Shown piece after piece: positions 15,417 through 22,580 of a stretch of 22,931 nucleotides of DNA (position 1 is its first letter; each line of letters begins with the position of its first letter). This DNA is from Clostridiaceae bacterium (GTDB lineage Bacteria; Bacillota; Clostridia; Lutisporales; Lutisporaceae): NCBI GenBank assembly GCA_028697435.1, contig JAQVFD010000002.1:1-22931 (forward strand), written 5' to 3'. A model generated the notes under the pieces. The model was not told where the DNA came from, ran no database searches, and was given only the letters and a program-made list of their open reading frames with translations. The translations under genes were made by a program, and so were the position numbers.

Positions 15417-16505
15417 TTAATGATTGCTTTTGTAAACCAAGTCACATTCTTCTTCAATCTTATAATGCTCAAAGTATGCGTTTTCCATAGGGATCCACTT
15501 GGATAAAAACTTATCCAGCATTGTCTCTCCGTCTCTTCCCAGTATCCTGTCCCTTTGCTCTGTTTCGCCAATACCCAGGAATATTTTAAAATCATAGTAT
15601 TCTTCCAATGAGGGGTGCATGCTGTAAGCCCCTTCTATTATATTGAGCTTTTTGGGCAGAACAGTTATGCTATCATCCATAGCCATACTTTTACAGTCAT
15701 ATATCCGATAATTAAATTCCTTCCCACTTTGGAGCCCTGCAATCACTTCCTCTTTGAAACGTATGTAATCTACATTCCCTCCTATCTCCTTCATCCTTTC
15801 CTGTGTTTTTAATTCAGAATTCAGAAAAAAATCATCCATATGAAATATATTACGATCGTATATATCACCTATAAGTGCGGCAAGTGTGCTTTTCCCTGCT
15901 CCGCAGTTTCCGTCAATGGCAACCAGGATTCTGTCGTGGGTTTTTATTAGAGCATCGATCCTTCGGAATATATCCAAATAATACAGATAATCAAGCTTAA
16001 CTATACGATATGCCGGAGAATACAATGCTCTGTATTCTCCGCTGTGATGCATAGGCGGATAACCCTGTTTTCTGTATTCCTCCAGCCAGTCTTCCACTTT
16101 CTCAGGCTTGTATGGCAAAGTCCCGTCAACACAGCATTGTTTGAATATACTCAGTTTTTCTTCAAAGCTTTGAATATTCCCGCTTATATAGTTTGAAGTG
16201 CTTATAAAGAAGCGGTTTATAGTTTCAATATCAATGTTTAAGCTCTCTTTTGCCGCAAGATTTAGCCTGCAAAGACCATTCCCGATTTCCTCAAAAAGAA
16301 CAGAAGGAATATTCAAAACAGAACTTCCCCTCAAAAGACGAATTTCCTCCGTCAGCCTTTTTAGGCACCGGTCTTCGTCGTCAATCAAATGCCCACCGGC
16401 AAATTCATTCTGATATATAAGCTTGACCATATCCGCGATCTGCATACCCGGATACCTTCCATGGTGTAACTGCAATATTTCTTCAAAGCTTTTACATTCT
16501 TGCAT
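15417..16505 (-). CDS. Two-domain P-loop kinase (uridine-kinase-like C-terminal domain)
   Basis: This 362-residue protein has an unrecognised N-terminal domain (about 1-170, opening with the conserved-looking LLHHGRYPGMQIADMVKLIYQ-type block) and a C-terminal P-loop domain. The P-loop domain shows Walker A DGNCGAGKST (198-207), HMDDFFL (222-228, the acidic substrate-site motif of uridine/pantothenate-type kinases) and a later RDGETMLDKFLSKW. It starts 1 nt after the stop of the ECF S-component gene, so its substrate is probably what that transporter brings in, trapped by phosphorylation. The substrate itself cannot be read from the sequence. A terminator follows the gene. Confidence 0.75.
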   Translation of the reverse strand: MQECKSFEEILQLHHGRYPGMQIADMVKLIYQNEFAGGHLIDDEDRCLKRLTEEIRLLRGSSVLNIPSVLFEEIGNGLCRLNLAAKESLNIDIETINRFFISTSNYISGNIQSFEEKLSIFKQCCVDGTLPYKPEKVEDWLEEYRKQGYPPMHHSGEYRALYSPAYRIVKLDYLYYLDIFRRIDALIKTHDRILVAIDGNCGAGKSTLAALIGDIYDRNIFHMDDFFLNSELKTQERMKEIGGNVDYIRFKEEVIAGLQSGKEFNYRIYDCKSMAMDDSITVLPKKLNIIEGAYSMHPSLEEYYDFKIFLGIGETEQRDRILGRDGETMLDKFLSKWIPMENAYFEHYKIEEECDLVYKSNH

Positions 16506-16506
16506 T

Positions 16507-17031
16507 CTACATTACCTTTGCTTTTTTTAAAGCTATAATAATTATTGGAATTAAAATCAATTGAATTATTATACCCGGAACAGCGTTAATAAACGCCCCT
16601 GCCATAAAAAGCTTCCAGGTAAAAGGAGTACCTCCAAGGCCGTACAGGAATACTCCTGCAATCCCCCAAGCTATCCTTCCGCAAATCATGGATATTATCA
16701 AAGCTGCATATATATATATGTTTCTTTTGGGTAATAACTTGTACATAAGCCCTGTCATGCAGCCATAAACAGCCAGTTCGACAGCCATAGCGACAGCAGT
16801 GGGGAACATAGGCGGCATCCCGAATAACATACTTCTGAATACCGGTACAATAAAGCCGACTATTAAACCATACTGCCATCCGCATACAAAACCTGCTATC
16901 AACACAGGTAAATGCATAGGCAAAAACTTACTTCCCAGATTTGGGATTTGTGCTGTCAGGAAAGGCATTATGAGACCTAGAGCTATAAATAACCCCGAAA
17001 GCACAAGATTCTTGATTGATGATTGTTTCAT
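16507..17031 (-). CDS. ECF transporter S component (substrate-binding membrane protein)
   Basis: This 174-residue integral membrane protein has about six hydrophobic segments. It opens with KNLVLSGLFIALGLIMPF and has the S-component block LPMHLPVLIAGFVCGWQYG, then PVFRSMLFGMPPMFPTAVAMAVELAVYG. S components bind a vitamin or other micronutrient and work with a shared EcfA/EcfT energy module encoded elsewhere. The ATG at 17031 follows AGGAGGAG. It is co-transcribed with the kinase 1 nt downstream, and a leader with its own promoter and terminator lies upstream, so expression probably responds to the ligand. The sequence is reminiscent of pantothenate-type S components, but I would not fix the substrate. 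Confidence 0.82.
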   Translation of the reverse strand: MKQSSIKNLVLSGLFIALGLIMPFLTAQIPNLGSKFLPMHLPVLIAGFVCGWQYGLIVGFIVPVFRSMLFGMPPMFPTAVAMAVELAVYGCMTGLMYKLLPKRNIYIYAALIISMICGRIAWGIAGVFLYGLGGTPFTWKLFMAGAFINAVPGIIIQLILIPIIIIALKKAKVM

Positions 17032-17081
17032 TGTATTCTCCTCCTGATGAAATTAGTTTGCTGCATGGGTATATGTCAATG

Positions 17082-17137
17082 ACAACAAAAAAGCCATGCA
17101 AATATCGCTTTCTTCCTGAAAGCAAATACCTTCATGG
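17082..17137 (-). terminator. Leader terminator (attenuator) before the ECF S-component gene
   Basis: On the minus strand, 17137-17094 folds into one long hairpin (outer CCATG/CATGG, inner GCTTTC/GAAAGC, loop AGGAA) followed by CTTTTTTGTTGT. It lies between a promoter (17204-17232) and the gene. GCATGG in its 3' arm can instead pair with CCATGC further down, giving a mutually exclusive fold. Confidence 0.7.
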
Positions 17138-17155
17138 TATAAATTCTTAAATAGT

Positions 17156-17196
17156 ATCGCTCTTACTTTATCTCAGTGCTGACTTCTGTCAGCGAT
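17156..17196 (-). promoter_or_regulatory. Possible small aptamer or regulatory fold in the ECF leader
   Basis: At the very start of the predicted leader RNA, AUCGC (17192-17196) can pair with GCGAU (17156-17160). The pair encloses a stable UGAC-AGAA-GUCA hairpin and an unpaired purine-rich stretch. Together with the terminator that follows, this has the shape of a transcriptional riboswitch. It matches no class I can recognise by eye. Confidence 0.35.
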
Positions 17197-17203
17197 TAAA
17201 CCT

Positions 17204-17232
17204 ATTCTATCATACAAATATCTACCTTGCAA
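17204..17232 (-). promoter_or_regulatory. Promoter of the ECF/kinase operon
   Basis: On the minus strand TTGCAA (17227-17232) and TAGAAT (17204-17209) are separated by 17 nt. It starts just after the stop of the amidase-like gene and gives a leader of about 165 nt. Confidence 0.6.
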
Positions 17233-17235
17233 GCT

Positions 17236-17778
17236 TCACTTTCCCAGCTTAATATTATATACCCGCAGCTTATAATCCGATGGATACTTAAGCATAGTTC
17301 TGTATAACGAACGGGTATTTGAGTCTATATCATGGGAAGCCAGCACAATATCTCTGATATTATACTCCGGATCCCTGTTATATCCTGTTACAGCCAGAGT
17401 ATGATACGGTCCGCCGCCGGAATAGCAGAATTGCACTACATCTCCAAGATAAACCGAGGCGGACAGCTGTTCTATGCTTTGAATTACTTCTCTATAGCTG
17501 AATATCCTATGTCTTGCAGCCCTTTTAATCCAATGAGCCTTGAAAACCGCGGCTATCTTCCATGAAAATGTAATGCGCCTCTCACTGTCGGAAGCTGTGG
17601 CACCCGGCTTGCAGTACCAGTCATCAGCCCAAGGCATCCCCCCTGCATACAGCACCTGTGATACAAAATTCGTGCAGTCTCCCCCTCCATGGGAGAAGGA
17701 GGGATATATGGGATTATAGTTCTTCCAATATGTATCAATATAGTCTTTTGCTTTTTCCCTGTCGTAGAAGTAGTTCAT
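17236..17778 (-). CDS. Putative amidase domain protein (Amidase_6-like)
   Basis: This 180-residue protein is of the putative amidase family (PF12671-like), a papain/NlpC-like fold that probably cleaves peptide or amide bonds of the cell wall. It begins YDREKAKDYIDTYWKNYNPIY, has the nucleophile region GGGDCTNFVSQVLYAGG (C35) and a later PYHTLAVTGY (H126), the Cys/His pair of the fold. Many relatives are C-terminal domains of larger exported proteins; this one is the domain alone with no signal peptide, so it may act inside the cell or spore. I chose the ATG at 17778 after GGAGGGA; the ATG at 17811 has no such site. The 6S RNA gene lies upstream. Confidence 0.82.
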   Translation of the reverse strand: MNYFYDREKAKDYIDTYWKNYNPIYPSFSHGGGDCTNFVSQVLYAGGMPWADDWYCKPGATASDSERRITFSWKIAAVFKAHWIKRAARHRIFSYREVIQSIEQLSASVYLGDVVQFCYSGGGPYHTLAVTGYNRDPEYNIRDIVLASHDIDSNTRSLYRTMLKYPSDYKLRVYNIKLGK

Positions 17779-17867
17779 CCGAATCCCTCCGAATATACAT
17801 CCAAATAGCATAAATGCCCATAAGCTATTATATTCCCGGAAACAGGAAATAATAACCTACAGGCATT

Positions 17868-18057
17868 TCCATATAGTGCCCCGAAATGCCGTCAGTCATA
17901 ATCTTAAAACCTGCCATCAAGCAGGTGGGTGCCCTGATTCCTGCTTCAACCCTCTGGTCTGTGCCAGCCCGATTTCCACTTTAATACCCGGACTCCCCAA
18001 TGTAGATTGAGGCTTAAGATTACTGAGCCAACGAACATTTCAGGTACATTTCATGTT
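17868..18057 (-). ncRNA. ssrS: 6S RNA
   Basis: 6S RNA binds the main sigma-factor form of RNA polymerase and lowers transcription in stationary phase. On the minus strand the 5' part reads ACCTGAAATGTTCG and the 3' part CGGCATTTCGGGG, which pair to close the long rod, as in E. coli 6S (GAGATGTTCG... GGCATCTCGG). Between them are imperfect helices and the large purine-rich central part, including CACCCACCTGC. A near-perfect promoter precedes it. It is about 190 nt, the usual length. The ends are approximate. The 289-bp gap between purC and the amidase-like gene is essentially this RNA. Confidence 0.78.
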
Positions 18058-18063
18058 ACTTAA

Positions 18064-18092
18064 ATTATAACCCTGTCCCTATGAAAAATCAA
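18064..18092 (-). promoter_or_regulatory. 6S RNA promoter
   Basis: On the minus strand TTGATT (18087-18092), a 17-nt spacer and a perfect TATAAT (18064-18069) predict a start near 18057, where the 6S fold begins. The -35 box lies just after the purC stop. Confidence 0.78.
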
Positions 18093-18100
18093 TGCGCATA

Positions 18101-18790
18101 TTAATCTGTGCCCAGCATTATCCTTTCTATTTCCAAGGGAGTCACTGCCGACCCATTCTTATAGGCTCTCATATTCCCTCCCGATATTTCATCAATAAGG
18201 GTAATATGATTATCTTCTCCGGTTCTTCCGAATTCAAATTTGATATCATATAGCTCCAAACCCTTTTGAGCCAATTCATTCTTGACCACACCGGCGATCT
18301 CCCTGGTCAGACCCTTTAATACCTTATATTCATCTTTAGATAAAACCCCTAACATTTCTAAAGCATCTTCCGTAATAGGAGGATCTTCCCTTTCATCATC
18401 CTTAAGTGTAACCTCTACAAATGCGTCCAGATCCTGCCCTTCCTCAGCATACTTACCGTACCGCCTCAAAAAGCTCCCTACTGCCTTGTAGCGACATACA
18501 AATTCCAACCCTTTTCCAAATACCGAAGCCTTTTTTACTGTCATAGTGCCTGCATCTATATCAGCATTTATGTAGTGTGTCGGAATTCCCATACCATTCA
18601 ACTTTTCATAGAAATATTTAGTCAGTCTAAGACCGGCTTTACCAACTCCTTCAATTTTAAGTCCGACGGCATTGGAACCGGGGTCAAACACACCGTTTGT
18701 TCCGGTAACATCATCTTTGAATTTAAGAAGATAGTTTCCATCTTCCATAGCATATACATCTTTGGTTTTCCCGGTATAAATCAGTTTCAT
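18101..18790 (-). CDS. purC: Phosphoribosylaminoimidazole-succinocarboxamide synthase
   Basis: PurC (SAICAR synthetase) joins aspartate to CAIR using ATP in purine synthesis, in the cytosol. The 229-residue protein starts MKLIYTGKTKDVY, the family's nucleotide-binding opening. It has FVCRYKAVGSFLRRYG, then ELYDIKFEFGR, and LIDEISGGNMR in place of the more common DEISPD, so it belongs to the divergent clostridial branch. The ATG at 18790 follows GAAAGGAA; the longer frame from 18853 would run through the promoter. It stands alone rather than in a pur operon. Confidence 0.92.
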   Translation of the reverse strand: MKLIYTGKTKDVYAMEDGNYLLKFKDDVTGTNGVFDPGSNAVGLKIEGVGKAGLRLTKYFYEKLNGMGIPTHYINADIDAGTMTVKKASVFGKGLEFVCRYKAVGSFLRRYGKYAEEGQDLDAFVEVTLKDDEREDPPITEDALEMLGVLSKDEYKVLKGLTREIAGVVKNELAQKGLELYDIKFEFGRTGEDNHITLIDEISGGNMRAYKNGSAVTPLEIERIMLGTD

Positions 18791-18824
18791 AACGTTATTC
18801 CTTTCTTGTAATATTGATAGAAAA

Positions 18825-18853
18825 AGTATATCAAACCAAATGAGTAGGTACAA
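18825..18853 (-). promoter_or_regulatory. purC promoter
   Basis: On the minus strand TTGTAC (18848-18853), a 17-nt spacer and TATACT (18825-18830) lie about 35 nt upstream of the chosen start. No purine riboswitch or PurR-like box was recognised. Confidence 0.5.
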
Positions 18854-18892
18854 GAAAAATATATCTGCTCAGTTCATCACATTCTTGCTCCC

Positions 18893-18921
18893 TTGACTAT
18901 ATATAGCATATATCATATCAT
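18893..18921 (+). promoter_or_regulatory. Promoter of the ATP-grasp gene
   Basis: TTGACT (18893-18898), a 17-nt spacer and TATCAT (18916-18921) lie about 50 nt upstream of the TTG start. It diverges from the purC promoter in the same 179-bp gap. Confidence 0.6.
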
Positions 18922-18969
18922 AAAATTGTAAGATTTTATGATTGCTTACGTTGGAAAGGGGGCAGGGAA

Positions 18970-20016
18970 TTGAAGCTTAAAGTATTATGGACTATGGCCG
19001 GAAGCATGGGTACCGTCTCTGATATTGAGATGCTCAAGAAGGCCAAGCCCTTTTCTGTAGATGTTATTACTGCCGATGCAAAATGCGAAGATGCCGCAGG
19101 CTTTGTAATAGTAGGCAAAAAATTCGTAGTTCCTGAAATAAAAGATGCAAGATATATTAATGCTATATTGGATATATGTAAACAGGAAAAAATCACTACC
19201 ATTATACCTCAATATACCGACGAGCTCCTTTTGATGTCGGAGAATACCAAACTTTTTGACAGCCTGGGCATTAAGGTGCTTGTCACCGAGGACACCGGTA
19301 AGCTGAAAATCGCAAACTGTAAAAGTGAGCTCTATCAATATTTTAAGCATAAGGATTATATACCAAAATACACTCTGGCTTCAGATATTGAGTCTGTAAA
19401 AATTGCCGCAGCTTCTCTTGGATATCCCTCTGTGCCCGTATGCGTTAAGCCGGCACATGGAGAAGGCGGAAAGGGATTCAGAATCATTACCGGCGAGAAA
19501 ATCGACATATTCAATGAACCTTCAGATTCGCCTAAGATTAGCCTTAAAGCGTATCTTAGCCAGTTCAGTACCATGGATAACATTCCTGAGCTATTGGTCA
19601 CGGAATATCTTCCGGGAAAAGAATACAGTGTCGATTGTGTTTGCAAAAACGGAACCACTTATATTTGTATCCCCAGACAGAGGGTAGAGACTTCTATGGG
19701 AGTATCCACAGTGTCATTCATTGACAAGAATGAAGAGCTGATATCATATACAAAAGAGATAGTATCATCACTTAATCTTTCATACAACATAAATATACAG
19801 TTCAAATATTCCGATGAAGGAAAACCCAAGCTGATAGAAGTAAATCCAAGAGTATCCGGTTCTTTGGTTGCTAATTACGGGGCAGGAATAAATATGTTGG
19901 AAGCTGCCCTAAAGCTTGCTTATGACATGCCTTTAGGAAATATTAATATAAAATGGGGAACGAAAATGATTAGGCATTGGAGTGAAATTTTTATACATCA
20001 GCGTCCTATTTCATAA
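18970..20016 (+). CDS. ATP-grasp domain protein (carbamoyl-phosphate-synthase-like)
   Basis: This 348-residue ATP-dependent carboxylate-amine or thiol ligase is of unknown substrate. The N-terminal Rossmann-like part (1-110) is followed by the ATP-grasp fold. That fold has VCVKPAHGEGGKGFRI (the phosphate-binding loop, about 156-171), LLVTEYLPGKEYSVDCV and the metal-binding IEVNPRVSGSL. The best relatives by pattern are the carbamoyl phosphate synthase large-subunit type used in small-peptide or secondary pathways. It starts with TTG at 18970 after GGAAAGGGGG. It is the only long plus-strand gene here, and its 3' end overlaps the convergent DUF2156 gene by 11 bp. Confidence 0.83.
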   Translation: MKLKVLWTMAGSMGTVSDIEMLKKAKPFSVDVITADAKCEDAAGFVIVGKKFVVPEIKDARYINAILDICKQEKITTIIPQYTDELLLMSENTKLFDSLGIKVLVTEDTGKLKIANCKSELYQYFKHKDYIPKYTLASDIESVKIAAASLGYPSVPVCVKPAHGEGGKGFRIITGEKIDIFNEPSDSPKISLKAYLSQFSTMDNIPELLVTEYLPGKEYSVDCVCKNGTTYICIPRQRVETSMGVSTVSFIDKNEELISYTKEIVSSLNLSYNINIQFKYSDEGKPKLIEVNPRVSGSLVANYGAGINMLEAALKLAYDMPLGNINIKWGTKMIRHWSEIFIHQRPIS

Positions 20017-20827
20017 ATGCCTTATACTTCCTCAGCATCGTATGGGGATTATATTTTTCCTTAAACCTCCTGAGACCGGTAAGACCCATATCATCCTCTT
20101 TATTAACATAATCCTCATTAATCCTCTTCGAAAGCTCGCTGATAAGATATGCATGAACTCCTCTGTGAGAATTGTCAGTAAGCTCAACATGAGATTGGAC
20201 CATATCCTCTGTGACTTTCTCGTATAGACAAAATGCTGCCACCTCGCCGCTTTCCAGAACTACTCCACCCTTTAAGTTGAATTGTTCAATACTATCTATC
20301 ATCTTATATGTCGGCCCAAGTTTATCTTCAGTATTGTGATATTTCAATGTAAACGCTTTGCATTTATCTGTGTAAAGCTCAATTCTATCGTCAAATTCAG
20401 GGGAAAAGGCTTTCAGATAACTGGACAGATTGTTTCTTTGATTTCTGAATCTCTTACCCTCATATTCAATGAAATCCGAGTTTTTGAAAATATAATCAAA
20501 GGAATCTCTATCCTCTTCAACAGAAAAACCATAATTCTCAAAAACACCTGAATTAGCTTCAGGTATTTTTGAGAATACGGGACTTGTACTATTCTTTTTA
20601 CAATATTCCAAAACTGCTGCTATCCCCTGCTTTATATCCCCTAAAGGCATATAGAAGGAAGCACCATCCAAATCTGACCGGATTATAACAGTCCCTTTGT
20701 CTTCAGCAATCTTCAGCTTATATAATTCATTGTACATATAAATGTATGAAAAAGTATAATCTGAGCAAATATATCCAAACTTATCAAATATATGCCTGTC
20801 ACCAAAGTTTATTTCTCTGAAATCCAT
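20006..20827 (-). CDS. DUF2156 protein (GNAT-like, LPG synthetase C-terminal type)
   Basis: This 273-residue protein is of the DUF2156 family, the double GNAT fold that also forms the aminoacyl-transferase domain of lysyl-phosphatidylglycerol synthase. It has SDYTFSYIYMYNELYKL (N-terminal GNAT), a Lys/Arg segment GKRFRNQRNNLSSYLKAF, then VVLESGEVAAFCLYEK and the C-terminal LTGLRRFKEKYNPHTMLRKY. No membrane segments are present, so it is the soluble stand-alone form. The substrate is unknown. The ATG follows GAAGGAGG. It converges on and slightly overlaps the ATP-grasp gene. Confidence 0.82.
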   Translation of the reverse strand: MDFREINFGDRHIFDKFGYICSDYTFSYIYMYNELYKLKIAEDKGTVIIRSDLDGASFYMPLGDIKQGIAAVLEYCKKNSTSPVFSKIPEANSGVFENYGFSVEEDRDSFDYIFKNSDFIEYEGKRFRNQRNNLSSYLKAFSPEFDDRIELYTDKCKAFTLKYHNTEDKLGPTYKMIDSIEQFNLKGGVVLESGEVAAFCLYEKVTEDMVQSHVELTDNSHRGVHAYLISELSKRINEDYVNKEDDMGLTGLRRFKEKYNPHTMLRKYKAFMK

Positions 20828-20891
20828 TAATTCTGCCTCCTTCAGACCAGATCAAGTGCAGTGCAATAAGCTGCGGCCTGAATTCATACTT

Positions 20892-21776
20892 CTAGAGTTC
20901 AATATGTGCTGCAATGCCATACTCTTTGTTGCCTGACTCAGACCTTACAAAATTCCACTTCCCGGGAATACCCAAGTCTTTAGCCAAGCCCTCAATAGTG
21001 TACATCATTATACCCGCGTCAATATAATTCCTTGCATTTTCAGGTTCCAACACAACAAGCTCCGCTTCCCCATCCTTTAATATTATTCTGCAGGGTTGGA
21101 GGTTTTTGTAAGAAGGTGCATTTCTGATATAGAAGAACAAATCTGCCATACCCCTGCTCTCCAGTTCTTCATAAGTTGCTTGCCTGCCCCATTCATATAA
21201 ATATACAATCTCTCCAAGGGAAAGCCTCGATCTATCAGAAGTTTCAGCATCCTTTACCTTTATACCATAAGGATCCTGCCTGTATCCCGATGCTTCATTC
21301 GTTACGGATATGCGGGGCTTTTTATTCCTCAATGCCTTCTCATCGGCTATTCCGAATGCCAAGAGGTAATTGACCCTTAATGAGCTGTCTATAGATAGCT
21401 TTGACCTGATATCAACGGAAACCTCTCTGATATCTATCCAGCAGCTGCCTAAATACATCTCCTCCAGTTTTTTGACTACCGACTGCATATAATATGCACC
21501 GAAGAATTCATCTTCATGATCTTGTTTAGAAACGGCAAGTCCAATGTAATGCGGGCTTTTAATCATAACACCGCTATAGCCCCCAAAGCCTTTAAATGAA
21601 TCGTATACCTCACTGCCCTTTTCCAGCATAATGAGTGAAAAGCCCTTTTCTTTTCCTGCTTCTGCATTAATTTTTTCAAGGTATACTTTGATATCTGAAA
21701 GTATCAGATCCTTTAAACTTTTATCTTCGTAATCCCTTACAGATTGAAGGTTTGCCAAAAATTCTCTGAAGTTCAT
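20892..21776 (-). CDS. Nitroreductase family protein (TM1586-type)
   Basis: This 294-residue flavoprotein-like fold has two related halves, as in the TM1586-type putative nitroreductases (PF14512-like). The N-terminal half has the dimer and FMN region FRYSGVMIKSP-like (GGYSGVMIKSPHYIGLAV) and YYMQSVVKKLEEMYLGSCW. The C-terminal half has FYIRNAPSYKNLQPCRIIL, the counterpart of the RRS/N-P-Q FMN loop. The natural reaction of these proteins is not established. It lies between the DUF2156 gene and a lipoprotein gene and appears complete. Confidence 0.78.
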   Translation of the reverse strand: MNFREFLANLQSVRDYEDKSLKDLILSDIKVYLEKINAEAGKEKGFSLIMLEKGSEVYDSFKGFGGYSGVMIKSPHYIGLAVSKQDHEDEFFGAYYMQSVVKKLEEMYLGSCWIDIREVSVDIRSKLSIDSSLRVNYLLAFGIADEKALRNKKPRISVTNEASGYRQDPYGIKVKDAETSDRSRLSLGEIVYLYEWGRQATYEELESRGMADLFFYIRNAPSYKNLQPCRIILKDGEAELVVLEPENARNYIDAGIMMYTIEGLAKDLGIPGKWNFVRSESGNKEYGIAAHIEL

Positions 21777-21872
21777 ATCTATGCCCCCTTTTCTATGTCT
21801 GTTTATTTATATCTTAATCTATAGCTAAATAAATATCAAGAAATAATATGTATTGGTGCCTACTACACGTTG

Positions 21873-21923
21873 ATATAACAAAGAAGGACATTTTTTTTAT
21901 TAAAATGTCCCTCTTTGTTATAT
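21873..21923 (-). terminator. Hairpin after the lipoprotein gene, probable terminator
   Basis: A long inverted repeat (ATATAACAAAG-AGGGACATTTT on the minus strand with its complement, one mismatch or bulge, AT loop) starts 9 nt after the lipoprotein stop. It has no long T tract, so it could also be an mRNA-stabilising hairpin. It insulates the nitroreductase gene. Confidence 0.6.
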
Positions 21924-21931
21924 GTAAGTAA

Positions 21932-22438
21932 TTACTGCCCTAAGGCATAGGTTAATGTACCATCTTCCGACTCCAGGCTATACGCAAACATTACTTGTTT
22001 TCCGTCGGAATTTTTTCCTGTAAAAAGAACTGTAGTATCATCTATCTGTTCCACTTCGGCCGTAAAACCCGCATCCTTAAGCTTATTAACATAATCCTTT
22101 GCTTTTTTCTCGTTAATACCCTTAAAGTTCAGTGTGCACCCACCTTTTTCCGTATCCTCCATGATAAATAAGATATTTGCTTGCAGTTCGGGAAGGTCCC
22201 CCATGGTTTTCTTAGGCCACTTAAGATTCTCTCCCGTCTGCATGCTTCCGCCTTCTGCGTTGACTTTAACACCATCTTCGCTAAAGTCTACCTTTGCTCC
22301 CGTTTCTTTTTCTATCATGCTTTCTACGCCTTTTTCTATGCCTTTTTCTACAACTTTGTCTACAATCTTTCCGCAGGCACTAATTGAAAGAACCATTATT
22401 ACCACTAATACTACACTGATAATTTTATTTATTTTCAT
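21932..22438 (-). CDS. Small secreted lipoprotein of unknown function
   Basis: This 168-residue protein has a lysine-rich start and a hydrophobic stretch (about 6-19). A lipobox SISAC follows, with the lipidated Cys at 22, so it is exported and anchored on the outer face of the membrane. A short amphipathic repeat follows (VDKVVEKGIEKGVESMIEKE). The C-terminal domain (about 70-168) has a beta-alpha-beta pattern (GGCTLNFKGI, KAKDYVNKLKDAGFTAEV, DDTTVLFTGKNSDGKQV) seen in clostridial lipoproteins of unknown role. The start is well supported by AAGGAGGGG. Confidence 0.82.
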   Translation of the reverse strand: MKINKIISVVLVVIMVLSISACGKIVDKVVEKGIEKGVESMIEKETGAKVDFSEDGVKVNAEGGSMQTGENLKWPKKTMGDLPELQANILFIMEDTEKGGCTLNFKGINEKKAKDYVNKLKDAGFTAEVEQIDDTTVLFTGKNSDGKQVMFAYSLESEDGTLTYALGQ

Positions 22439-22580
22439 ATAGTCGCCCCTCCTTACTATGATATTATTTTACCAATATTATACTTTCAAGTAAAGTGTTA
22501 TAACTGCCCAAAAAACCTATTTATTTTGATATAATACATCATAATGTGGTAAACTTGTATCTAGAAAGGCGGTGCTTAAA

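Noticed and set aside
15374..15595. 73-codon minus-strand frame at the 3' end of the kinase gene
   Set aside because: It is an alternative frame over the kinase C-terminus and terminator and has no independent support.
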